Source: a bacterium (GTDB lineage: Bacteria; Patescibacteriota; Gracilibacteria; Absconditabacterales; Absconditicoccaceae). Taken from it: 13,684 bases of DNA. Under the pieces are notes generated by a model, which worked only from the letters and a program-made list of their open reading frames with translations, searched no databases and was not told the origin of the DNA. The stretch spans positions 1 through 13,684 of the forward strand of contig JAHDCT010000014.1 of NCBI GenBank assembly GCA_020629735.1. The letters run 5' to 3'. The position numbers and the translations under genes are program-made. The first letter of the stretch is position 1; each line of letters opens with the position of its first letter. Positions 1-7,866 of the stretch are shown piece after piece.

Positions 1-370
1 GAGTTCCTTGAATAGTTTCATCAAAAGCACTACTTTCTTTCTTATCAAGATAGGTCGTGTACGGATCCCCAATTGCATCTACAAATCCCTTTAGTCAATT
101 TTCCTGCATATCTGAAAAAACCAACTCCTCACTATCAATATACTGTTCTTGAAGAATATCAAATACTTCCTTGTATTTTGTAAATCAGCGACGTGCCACT
201 CATGCTTGTACTTCCTGTCATGTCTCACCTTGCACTGGTTCTACAACTGATAGCTTCTCAGAAATCGCATCTTTTACATACTCGTTATAATACTCTGGCC
301 CAAGAATTAGAGATGAAATCCATGCTAACAAGATTGCTCAAACAATCATTCACCCAATAAAATTTTTCAT
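1..370 (-). CDS. S41-family C-terminal processing protease, N-terminal part (partial)
   Basis: Read on the minus strand from ATG at 370 with UGA=Gly; the gene runs off the left edge, so only about 123 residues are seen. Residues 1-23 are a hydrophobic signal peptide or anchor (MKNFIGGMIVGAILL...). A helical segment follows (about 60-95), ending in GFVDAIGDPYTTYLDKKE, which matches the conserved stretch just before the PDZ domain of CtpA/Prc-type S41 peptidases. These are envelope proteases that trim or degrade exported proteins with a Ser-Lys dyad; that part and the PDZ domain lie outside the window. Four of its codons up to residue 65 are UGA. It lies 31 bp downstream of yraN and is probably co-transcribed with it. 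No Shine-Dalgarno is visible. The family call rests on the GDPYTxYL region and the architecture. Confidence 0.8.
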
Positions 371-401
371 CTCAATAATACTATATTTACTAAAATTCTT
401 T

Positions 402-764
402 CTATAAGAGCGTAATCTGCTCATAATGCTTCCATACTTTTCCTTGTTTCACAAAGATGACATCGATTCTTGGTTGTAGGATCGAAGGATATCTATGTAA
501 ATACACCTCAAAGGTACGCTTTAATAATCTTATTTTACGCTGAGAAATGAAGTCATGAATATCATTAGCAAAATAGATATTCTTTACCTCAAAACAAGTT
601 ATATACTCCTCATTCTGCATAAGTAAGTCAATTTCTCATCCCCTGATGGTATAATTCCTCTTGAGTAATTTCCATCATTGTTCCTCTAACGAGACTAATG
701 CGCTATTTTCTCCTTCTCTTCATTTTTGTTTTTTTGAAAGGAAATCTTTTCTCGAATAGATCAT
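402..764 (-). CDS. yraN: YraN / UPF0102 family protein
   Basis: A 120-residue protein, the usual family length, ending in TAG. Family landmarks appear in order: KGREGENSAL near the N-terminus (the GRxGExxA box), LKRNYTIRGGEIDLL (the NyrxxxGEIDLI box), FEVKN (the FVEVK box), an arginine/lysine-rich helix and PRIDVIFV near the C-terminus. The E-D-ExK arrangement resembles restriction-endonuclease-like folds, but the cellular role of this family is not established. The intact protein appears only if UGA is glycine: the Gly of KGREGE, the Gly of EEQGW and one Gly of RGGEID are UGA. With the standard code only the last 72 residues would be called. ATG at 764 is the only Met ahead of the GREGE box. 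It precedes the protease gene and diverges from the RicT-like gene at 922. Confidence 0.9.
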
Positions 765-921
765 ATACTAACTAGGTTAATTTATTGATTTAAAGCCTAA
801 ATTCAATAAGCATAAAGTAGCTTCGATGCTCATTATTTCTAAGCTTCTTCTAAGTTGCCGACATTAATCTGTATCGTTTTCGCGTAATTCCTCCTATGCA
901 CCCTTTATCTGGACTCTCTCA
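765..921. other. Divergent intergenic region between yraN and the RicT-like gene
   Basis: This 157-bp AT-rich spacer separates two genes that point away from each other, so it should hold both promoters. I see no convincing sigma-70 pair on either strand, and no Shine-Dalgarno ahead of either start codon. An ATG at 896 is out of frame with the RicT-like gene and opens only a 12-codon frame. Confidence 0.5.
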
Positions 922-1788
922 ATGCCTACAATAACAGTTATGGACTGGCTTATTAACAAAGCTATCTCTGTTTCAACTCCGAAAGAAATAGAATATACAC
1001 CTAACACATATCTCGTGTACAAGGACAGGGATGGCAAAGAACATTTATGAGAAATGCTCTGATATACGGTTAAAACAGAGAAAAAATGAACGTACTCTCG
1101 CCATCTTTTATGAAGAGAACTAGAACGTTTTGAGTCAAATAAAACGAAAGCAAAAGAACTTTTTGATCGTTTTGCTTCGCTTTTTAAAGCACAATTTCCT
1201 GACTCTGTACCAGTCACCTGAAGAATTAGTCTCTACGGAAACCAAATCTACTTTTACTTTTATGCTCACGAAAGATACGATTTTTCACAGTTCGTAAAAG
1301 AATTTAGACAAGAAATTAAAATGAAATTTTTCATTTACCAAGTAGGTGCTAGAGATAGAGTAAGGCTTCACCCCAACATGCATGAACGATTCGATCCAAG
1401 CTGACTTCCTCTTATGTACAGTATCTTTAAACATCCATTAGATCAGGTTGAAAGTGATGCCTTACAAGTTCAGTGACTTCGTGGTAGAGATATTGAAAGA
1501 TTTAAAGATCGATCATGAAAAATAAGTCATACTATGAGCTTTGAGTTAGATATCTACAAAGAAGAGAACAAAAAATATCCAGAAAAATGAAGTATCGTTC
1601 GTATTAATTGAAAGAAAATGCTGTGTACTTGATTTAATATTCTCACTCAAAACATTAAATTAAGATGACAAGACGATTCTGATAAAGACAGATTTACCTG
1701 AGAATTTCTTTCTATTACTCTTGATGAGTATACACAACTCATGAAGAAAGCATGAAAAAAATCTCATTCATGAAAGAAAAAACACTAG
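922..1788 (+). CDS. RicT/YaaT-like PSP1-domain protein lacking cluster cysteines
   Basis: A 288-residue protein ending in TAG, with 15 UGA codons read as glycine. The middle (about 110-155) carries the PSP1 core: IYFYFYAHERYDFSQFV, then KMKFFIYQVGARDRVRLHPN. This aligns with RicT/YaaT 'YFTAegRvDFReLVkdLa...RIelrQIGvRDeaK'. The C-terminal third (ELDIYKEENKKYPEKGSIVRI, then GFNILTQNIKLRG) matches the RicT tail. In Bacillus, RicT works with RicA and RicF in an iron-sulfur complex that affects mRNA maturation and development. The usual GPCGRxLCC and GLCGRLMCC motifs are missing here: the segment reads SDALQVQGLRGRDIERF, and the whole protein has one Cys, near residue 240. The C-terminus is very basic (KKAGKKSHSGKKKH). 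Start: the frame is open back to 868, and the only ATG is at 922. Function in this organism is unknown. Confidence 0.75.
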
Positions 1789-1816
1789 TTGACATAATAC
1801 CCTTATTGTTTATTAT
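1789..1816 (+). promoter_or_regulatory. Candidate sigma-70 promoter for the TPR-deaminase operon
   Basis: A perfect -35 hexamer TTGACA (1789-1794) is followed after 16 bp by TATTAT (1811-1816), one mismatch from TATAAT. It starts directly after the RicT-like stop codon and faces the operon that begins at 2003. A transcript from here would have a leader of roughly 180 nt. No promoter rules are known to me for this lineage, so this is a sequence match only. Confidence 0.55.
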
Positions 1817-2002
1817 GTTTTTCGTTCAACTTGCTTTTCACTGCACACTCAATGAACTAATCAGGAAGAAGTTATTAGATAACTTACATTAGATCTTTCT
1901 CCTCCATGTAGCTTCATATAAACTCTTTGAAGCATTGATAAGCCTTTGCAAGAAATACCTTCTTAAGATACGTTGTTTATTTACACTATCACCTCTCGTG
2001 TT
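1817..2002 (+). other. Long 5' leader or unassigned small RNA region with two hairpins
   Basis: This gene-free stretch lies downstream of the candidate promoter. It holds a perfect 7-bp hairpin, AAGTTAT (1869-1875) / ATAACTT (1879-1885) with a 3-nt loop, and a 6-bp hairpin, GCTTCA (1911-1916) / TGAAGC (1928-1933). I recognise no riboswitch or known RNA family (RNase P RNA, SRP RNA, tmRNA and 6S were considered) and no poly-T terminator before the next gene. It is best described as an untranslated leader of unknown function. Confidence 0.35.
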
Positions 2003-2917
2003 ATGCTTAAAATAGAGATATTCGTATGGATACTTCTCACTATTATCCTCCTGTTAACTCCACTTATTCTTTTTCTAAGAAATCGTACAACCTACGTTCA
2101 AAAATTTCTTGAAACGATACGTTCTAAACTTGACTGAGCTATTGCCTCACTTCAAAATTACTCACAAAGCCTTCAATCACCTGAAACATGACTCTCCCAA
2201 GAATCTCAGCCAATCGAAAACGCTCCTGAAACGTACAAAAACCCTCTTCCTTCATCTAGTCCTAAAACAGAAAAAGAAATCCCTCAAGAGCGTACTGCTC
2301 AGGATATTCTTCAAGAGAAAAAAGTGAATAAAATTGAAGAGAAAAGAAAAAGAGAGAAAGAGATTAAAAAAATAGAAGAGATTAAAATGAGTGCCCTTAC
2401 TCATAAAGAAAGAGGTAATATTGACGAGTATGAAAAAAAACTCATTGAGTGACTTGCTATTGATCCTAAAAATAAGAAATTTCTTGAATTACTTAGCGAC
2501 TACTATTTCGAATCAGGAAAATATGTAAAAGCTATGACGCTTCTTAAGAAATTAGTCAATGAATACCCTGACTATCATAAAGCTATTTGGCAAATTGGTC
2601 AGATTTATGTCTTTCAAAATGATCTTGATACAGCTAAGATTCTTATTGAAAAAGCTATCTCTCTAAAAGGAGATAACCCTAAGTACCATATTTCTCTTGT
2701 TGATATTCATTATGCTAAGCACGACCTAGACGAAGCGATTAAGTCTATGGAAAGAGTCTTGAAGTTAAGACCTAAGAGTATTAACTATCACTTGAGTATT
2801 GCTTCATTACACGAAGAAAATAGTGAGCCTACAAGAGCTCTACAATACTATTCAAAAGTTATTGAGCTTGATCCTATGCAAGAAATCGCTAAATCATGAA
2901 TTAATCGTCTCTCATAA
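2003..2917 (+). CDS. Membrane-anchored tetratricopeptide-repeat protein
   Basis: A 304-residue protein ending in TAA. Residues 5-25 form a single transmembrane anchor (IFVWILLTIILLLTPLILFL). A Ser/Pro/Gln-rich linker (about 45-95) and a highly charged coiled coil of Lys/Glu (about 97-128) follow. Residues 130-298 hold about five TPR units of 34 residues, with typical endings such as EGLAIDP, VNEYP, VLKLRP and VIELDP. TPRs are protein-protein scaffolds, and with this topology the repeats probably face the cytoplasm. UGA glycines at several places join the N-terminal anchor to the repeats; the standard code would give only the last 121 residues. ATG 2003 is the first Met after an in-frame TAA at 1964. 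It heads a run of four closely spaced plus-strand genes. Partners are unknown. Confidence 0.85.
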
Positions 2918-2957
2918 TACTGAGATATTTGATTTTTACTTTACAGAACTTTTTCCT

Positions 2958-3260
2958 ATGAAAAAAAGAAAGACTACATTGTTTATATTTATTGTTATCA
3001 TTATTGCTGTCCTCCTCTTCTCAGTTATTTGAGTTGTTATCACTTCACTTGCGTGAACAAACCAACAAAATCAATGATATGGAAATATTCAAGAAATTAT
3101 CGATAACGTAGAATTCACTGGTGATGCTTGAGATGGATTAACTATTACTGAAACTACTCCACCGACAGAAGAAAATGAAGGTGAAGAGATCATTGAGGAT
3201 GCTGCTGCTGAAGAAGCAGATGCGTGAGAAGATACTCCTGAAGCCGATACAGCTAACTAA
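2958..3260 (+). CDS. Small acidic single-pass membrane protein, unknown function
   Basis: A 100-residue frame from ATG 2958 to TAA, with five UGA glycines. It has a basic N-terminus (MKKRK), a strong hydrophobic helix at about 6-32, and then an extracytoplasmic tail. The last third is very acidic and rich in Glu, Asp, Ala and Thr (for example EEIIEDAAAEEADAGEDTPE). The tail looks disordered and carries no motif I know. It sits 40 bp after the TPR gene and 30 bp before the AlaRS-editing gene, so it is probably in the same operon. The coding call rests on the uninterrupted frame, the clear membrane segment and the tight packing. I do not recognise a family. Confidence 0.7.
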
Positions 3261-3290
3261 GACCTTCTTTCACTTTGTTACCTGTATCCA

Positions 3291-4247
3291 ATGAAACTAA
3301 CTATAGACGCTACGAGAAGACAAGCATTAATGCGTGCACATACAGCAACCCATCTTCTTCATTATGCACTTGATAAACTTCTTTGATGAACAAAGCAAGC
3401 TTGATCCCTTGTTGAGATGGATTACGTGAGATTTGATTTTTCTTGTAAGGACCCACTTTCTCCACAAGATATTCAAGGGCTAGAGTACTCCGTTAACTCA
3501 TGGATAAAATCTTGAGTTGCAGTTATTACACAAGAAATGAGCTTTGATGAAGCAAAGAATGCATGAGCTAAAGCATTTTTTGAAGATAAATACTGAGACA
3601 CTGTTCGCATGGTTAGTATCACCTGAGAGATTGTTGATGATCTTGATATTAAATCAATTGAACTATGCTGATGAACTCATGTTATAAACACACAAGATAT
3701 TGGATCGTTTAAAATTATAGATCATAGTTCTGTCGCTTCATGAGTCAGAAGACTTACTGCTGTAACGTGAACCAAAGTTGCTGAAGAAGCCCAACTCTAT
3801 GAACAACGCCTTCTTGATCTTGCTTCTCGTCTTGACTGTCAGCCAAAACAACTAGAAACAAAGATTGAAAAAATCCTTAAAGAAATCAAACATCTAGAAT
3901 CTGATCATGAACAACTCCAAGGTAAATTAATTTGCACTCACCTAGAAGAACTTCATCAACACTGTGAACTTCCTCAAGGATGATCTAGTCGATGAAAATG
4001 ATGTATTATCAACGTTACATGAACTTCATTAGAACATCATAATTTCAAAGATATTATCAACAATGCAAAATCAAAATGGTCCGATAGAAATTGGATTATT
4101 TATTCACTGGAATGAAATTTTGCTATATACGTAGGTACTGGTGATTTTTCTGCTAAAGAGTTCCTCAAAGAAAAATGACTTAAATGAGGTTGATCAGACC
4201 AATTCGTGCAAGGAAAAGATCCAGCTATCATATGAATTTTCTCTTAG
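3291..4247 (+). CDS. Free-standing AlaRS-derived alanyl-tRNA editing and DHHA1 protein
   Basis: A 318-residue protein matching the C-terminal half of alanyl-tRNA synthetase, without the aminoacylation domain. It begins in the linker (MKLTIDATRRQALMRA) and goes straight into the editing-site motif HTATH (17-21). KQAGSLVEMDYVRFDF, EDKYGDTVRMVS and SIELCGGTHV (CxxxH at 126-130) follow. GVRRLTAVTG leads into a coiled coil (about 160-220), and a DHHA1-like domain ends near KGGGSDQFVQGK. HxxxH plus CxxxH are the zinc/substrate ligands of the domain that hydrolyses Ser-tRNA(Ala) or Gly-tRNA(Ala). It is closer to true AlaRS than to short AlaX proteins. Two of the conserved glycines in GGTHV/GVRR-type motifs are UGA. 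It lies in the TPR operon, 15 nt before the deaminase gene. It is either a trans-editing factor or half of a split AlaRS. Confidence 0.85.
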
Positions 4248-4262
4248 TTTCTGATTACACAC

Positions 4263-4700
4263 ATGATCCAACATGAAGGATACATGACACGTAGTTTGCT
4301 CCAAGCCCAAAAATGATCTTGTCTCTGAGATCAACCATTTTGAGTTATTGTAATAGATAGTACCTGAAAAATTGTATGGGAAGATCATGATAGGGTTGCC
4401 AGTCAATGTGACCCCACAGCTCATGCTGAAATCAACGCAATAAGATGACTTTGTAAACAACTGCAACAAACAAAACTTCCTTGATATATCTTTTATTGCA
4501 GCTCGGAGCCCTGTCCGACTTGTCTCACGGCGTGCATCAAAGCGAAAGTCCGTTGTATTGTTTACTGAGCAAAGACAGAAAAAACTGCTTCACTTCCTCT
4601 TAGCGCTGAATGGCTTGCTTCTTTCTCTAAAAAACACCCCATAGAGATTATCTGAGGGATACTTGAAACTGAAGCCTTAGAACAAAGAGAACAATTATAG
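4263..4700 (+). CDS. Nucleoside/guanine-type deaminase (cytidine deaminase fold)
   Basis: A 145-residue protein ending in TAG. It has the zinc-dependent deaminase signature: DPTAHAEINAIR (His54, catalytic Glu56) and SSEPCPTC (Cys84, Cys87), the standard three zinc ligands plus proton-shuttling Glu. The spacing and the DPTAHAEI...AIR...C...L pattern resemble guanine deaminase and related purine/nucleoside deaminases more than classical TadA, but TadA-like tRNA editing cannot be excluded from sequence alone. UGA gives Gly at FGV (residue 27), IYGAK-type VYGAK and IIGGI. The start at 4263 is only 15 nt after the previous stop, in the same frame, with no Shine-Dalgarno, suggesting translation coupled to the upstream gene. 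It is the last gene of the plus-strand operon and faces a convergent gene. Confidence 0.85.
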
Positions 4701-4714
4701 TAAATCAGAGCGTA

Positions 4715-4760
4715 ATCTAGATGAGAGATAATAAGCGAAGTATTTTTATCTTGTCTAGAT
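4715..4760. terminator. Imperfect AT-rich hairpin downstream of the deaminase gene
   Basis: The outer arms ATCTAGA (4715-4721) and TCTAGAT (4754-4760) pair perfectly. After a small internal loop the inner arms AGATAA (4726-4731) and TTATCT (4746-4751) also pair, leaving a 14-nt loop. It lies 15 nt past the deaminase stop, between convergent genes, so a transcription-end role is plausible. No U-tract follows, so it is not a classical intrinsic terminator. Confidence 0.4.
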
Positions 4761-4777
4761 GGAGCGAATTTATTACG

Positions 4778-4822
4778 TAGTATATAGATTTTTCTTCATC
4801 TATACTTATAATCTATATACTA
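4778..4822. terminator. 13-bp perfect inverted repeat at the end of the racemase-like gene
   Basis: TAGTATATAGATT (4778-4790) and AATCTATATACTA (4810-4822) are exact reverse complements separated by 19 nt. The right arm contains the minus-strand stop codon TAG (4813-4815) of the racemase-like gene, so the hairpin would form across its last codons. It is symmetrical and sits between convergent genes, so it could end transcription or protect 3' ends in both directions. It lacks a GC-rich stem and U-tract. Confidence 0.45.
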
Positions 4823-5685
4823 TACTCAACAAGAACTAGTATATCATCTAAGAGGAGTTGACGCCCATGTAATAAAACATCACTGTATCTACGTTGCTCT
4901 TTTATGTAAGACGGAGTATCCGTTACATACATTTCTTCATGTGTAGCGCTTCACGCCTCTCGTCAGTGATTTTCTAATATTTTTTTCACAAGATCTTTTC
5001 CATGAAATCTTGTTTTTTTCCGATTTAACCTTTTCTTTAGAACTTTCTCTATCAACAAATAGCTCCAATCAAGTGGAACTATCGTATCAACTCCAGCATC
5101 AAAAAAATATCTTAACTCCTTTTTTGCTATTTTATTCACCATTCGATCTTTTGAAGATAATCATGCTTGTAATAACTTCACTACAATTGATTCTGGTTTA
5201 ACCCAACACGGCAAATTAGCATTTCGACTCTTTGTTGCTAACTGTTCTTCACTTCCTTGGTAAGATGTAGCGAGTTGATGATGCAAATTATTCATTTTTT
5301 CAGCATATCACCTTCCTCAGATATATCATATTTTTCCTACCAGCGAATACTTAAACGCTCACTGATAAAGATATTCAGTAAATAAGGGAATGATGTATTT
5401 TTTATATTTTTCATCATGTATTAATAATAACTCTCACACAGGTGGTACTACTACTTGAGTTGCTCATGCATCAATCAGTTTATCAACTCATCTTTTAAGA
5501 TGCATCAAAAAAAGCTCTGATGATATCTCTTGCCATCAAGCACATGCAGCGTCAATATATGTTATGTACTCTACATTAAACAAATTTACTACCTTCGCTA
5601 TAGCTATTACGTCTACTCATGAACCTATAATTCAACATTTCATTACCTCTTTCACGTCGTTAAAACGATTAAAATCTACCTCCAT
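4813..5685 (-). CDS. Glutamate-racemase-like protein (Asp/Glu racemase superfamily), catalytic Cys not conserved
   Basis: A 290-residue protein ending in TAG. The layout resembles MurI: KCGIIGSGVDVIAIAKV near the N-terminus (MurI IGxFDSGvGGLtv), VEYITYIDAACAGW (MurI iiYxgDtarxPYG), GATQVVVPPVGE where MurI has iViACNTasa, and FFDAGVDTIVPLDWSYLLIEKV where MurI has GvDtliLGCTHYPLL. MurI makes D-glutamate for peptidoglycan using two cysteines as acid/base. Here both cysteine positions are replaced (CNT to PPV, CTHY to LDWSY), and the N-terminal Asp of the DSG is Gly. Normal racemase activity is therefore doubtful. Its start is well supported: AGGAG lies 7 nt upstream. It overlaps the preceding coiled-coil gene by 17 nt. 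The family call is moderate; it may be another member of the superfamily or a repurposed paralogue. Confidence 0.55.
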
Positions 5686-6268
5686 ACAGGTACTCCTTTA
5701 GAAAAGGTACTAGCTCCTCAAAGTCATGAGAAAATTGTACACGATCTAAAAGGAACAACTTATACTGAAGAATCTCCATTGTCTGGGAAAGTTGCTTATA
5801 CTCTTCATATTTCCCTACAGCTTTAGCTCATTCTAGTTGTGCTCTTTTTCTTTCTACATCTCTTAAGACCGACTCTCTTTCTCAAGCAAGATGATATTGT
5901 AACAGATTTTTTACTTGGTTAAACAAGGATCTTTCAAAATCATTTATTGCTAGAATAGTCTGTGACTGCAATCTTTTAAGTAATTTTTCTTTATTTTCTA
6001 ATGACGTCACAACTTCAGTCCAATATTCTACATTAGTTCACCGAGTGATATAACTTCTTGCTAAACTAATATCATGTTGCACAGTCATTATTGTGCTATC
6101 TAAGGATTTTAAGTAGGTGAAACATTTTTGTCATGTTTCACGCAATGACACTATAATCGCTCAGTCAGACGTACTACAATAATATTTCCGTTCAAAGTAT
6201 CAGTATACTGGAGTAAGAAAACACCCGATTCAAACTAGCCCAATGATTCGTCTACGAAATGATAACAT
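5669..6268 (-). CDS. Membrane-anchored coiled-coil protein, unknown function
   Basis: A 199-residue protein from ATG 6268 to TAA 5669. A basic start (MLSFRRR) and a hydrophobic stretch at about 8-23 indicate a signal peptide or short anchor. The rest is mostly charged helix, with coiled-coil-like runs such as LENKEKLLKRLQSQ and RESVLRDVERKRAQLEGAK. It has three cysteines, near residues 16, 31 and 49. An in-frame TAA lies four codons before the ATG, so the start cannot move far upstream. Its last 17 nt overlap the racemase-like gene, implying a shared transcript, and a promoter-like site lies about 70 bp upstream. I recognise no family. The location suggests an envelope protein working with, or merely co-expressed with, the racemase-like protein. 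Confidence 0.7.
5693..5697 (-). promoter_or_regulatory. Canonical Shine-Dalgarno of the racemase-like gene
   Basis: On the minus strand AGGAG (within TAAAGGAG) stands 7 nt before the ATG at 5685. It is the only textbook ribosome-binding site seen in the window and it decides the start of the racemase-like gene. It lies inside the coding region of the overlapping upstream gene, where independent re-initiation would be needed. Confidence 0.75.
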
Positions 6269-6338
6269 ACCGAGTGATTACAACTAAAAAACTTTAAGAA
6301 TATATTCTCTTAGATTTTTGTACGTATTTTTTTCAAAA

Positions 6339-6366
6339 ATTAAAGGATAATCTAGAAACTTTTCAA
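6339..6366 (-). promoter_or_regulatory. Candidate promoter for the coiled-coil/racemase-like pair
   Basis: On the minus strand TTGAAA (6361-6366) is separated by 16 bp from TTTAAT (6339-6344). Each hexamer differs from the sigma-70 consensus at one position. The site lies in the 141-bp gap between the PerM gene and the coiled-coil gene and would give a leader of about 65 nt. AT-rich DNA makes such matches easy to find by chance. Confidence 0.35.
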
Positions 6367-6409
6367 GAATATCTTTTTGTCTACACAAAAAACATGTATC
6401 ATCATTTCT

Positions 6410-7726
6410 CTACCTTATCTTTTCAACGTGAGGTCCACTTTTTTGATATTCCTTATACATAATACTCACAATAACCGCAATAGGCACAGCGATTACCACA
6501 CCCAAGATTCATAGGAGAAGACCTGCAATAATCATAGTAATAAATATCAGCAATGGGCTTACTCATAGTGTTTTAGACATTACTAATGGAACAATAACAT
6601 TGTTTTCCAATCGCTGCACTACTCCATACATTACCATTGCAATTAAGAATCATGTCCATCCATATGTTACTAATGCTACAAACAATCCTGGAATTCCTCA
6701 AATAATCGGTCACATATATGGAATAAACTCAGTCAGTCCTGCAATTACAGCTAGTGTACTTGCATTAGGCAATGCATATCAAAATCGACTCATAATTAAT
6801 AATCATAACCCTACCAATAAACCAACAATGAGACTTAGCATCAACTGCGCAACTAGCCAGTTTCATAACTTATGATATACTCTTCCAATTGTTTTTACCA
6901 TACGAGCTGGTTCAGAAGAAAGATTTCATAAGAATGCAATGACTCACTCCTTTTCAAAGGAACAAAATATTGCCACCATAAATACTATTACCACATTAAA
7001 TATAGCTGAGAAAAGTCAAAAAACTGCATTAAATGCGATTCATCATGCATTTCTTACGTATGATGATCACAAGGAAACTATATTAGAAATATTGTTTAGT
7101 AAACTTGCTTGGAGACTATTTTGTAAGTCGTTCGTATCAATAAACCCTGATAAAGAGTCCTTTATTGCCCTAGGTAGCGAGCTCTCTTCAATCATTTGGT
7201 AGAGACCAACTTCTTGGATAGTGTTTTGCATCACTACTGCCCAATCTATAAACATTCTTATAAGTTCAGCTGTTTGCTGTACAAGAAATGGAATAACAAG
7301 GAGTACTCATGACAAGAGAAACACTAACAAGAGAATATATACAATCAGCATTGAGAACCCTCTTGGTAACCACTGTTGAAACTGATGAATGAAATTCTCA
7401 GCCGCCATTGATACTATCAGCCCTGTAGCTACCAGATAGATAATATCGAGAGATTGGAAAAGAAAATATCCTATCAGTGCAGAAATTGCTCAAATAATCC
7501 AAAATTGCCACATCGATGACTTATCTATAATTACACCTTCTTTTTTTTCATGAGGCTCAGGAATACGTATTGACTCAGAAAGCTCAATTAGTTCTTTTGT
7601 TTCAATTTCTTCAAGATTTTTCTCACGACGATCTTTTAACTCATCTAACCAGACATGAAGATCTGTCGTTATTTCATCAAACCAGTCTAGAAGTGTGTGT
7701 TCTTCCTTCTTTATATCTTTTGCCAT
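6410..7726 (-). CDS. PerM / AI-2E family transporter-like membrane protein
   Basis: A 438-residue protein ending in TAG. After a long charged N-terminal segment (1-75; EEHTLLDWFDEITTDLHVWLDE and similar), the typical PerM helices begin near residue 76 (MWQFWIIGAISALIGYFLF). The family's best landmarks are present: GLTEFIPYMGPIIGGIPGLF (about 331-350), ENNVIVPLVMSKTLGVSPLLI, and a closing IAGLLLGILGVVIAVPIAVIV. Many of these glycines are UGA, for example in MGPIIGG and KTLGVSP, strong evidence for the code. Members are multi-helix inner-membrane proteins variously linked to AI-2 export, ion transport or permease function; the substrate here cannot be told. The acidic N-terminal extension is longer than usual for the family. 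It is downstream of rnpA in the minus-strand cluster. Confidence 0.9.
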
Positions 7727-7866
7727 ATGTTAAGATGACGTTAAAAAGTTTACTTATACTAAGAGTAAAGAAATAGGACGTAAATTACAAACTAAATTCC
7801 TACTCATCACCTTATGAAGTTACTGAAAAGTTATACAACCAACCATGTCTTTATTTTTTGCATATA
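7727..7866. other. Intergenic gap between rnpA and the PerM gene
   Basis: A 140-bp AT-rich gap. In many bacteria rnpA is followed by yidD and yidC, but neither is here. The longest minus-strand frame with a Met in this gap is about 10 codons. I see no convincing promoter, terminator or RNA. Confidence 0.5.

Noticed and set aside
894..1217. Antisense open frame of 107 codons on the minus strand
   Set aside because: It lies wholly inside the RicT-like gene on the opposite strand, which has recognised domains and 15 UGA glycines; the antisense product shows no family feature.
1789..2002. Possible small minus-strand frame (MKLHGGERSN...) opposite the leader
   Set aside because: It is about 34 codons, has no recognisable family and lies across the promoter-like site; nothing favours it over chance.
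2109..2327. Plus-strand 72-codon frame rich in Lys and Leu
   Set aside because: It is an out-of-frame reading of the linker and coiled-coil part of the TPR gene, which is continuous here once UGA is read as Gly.
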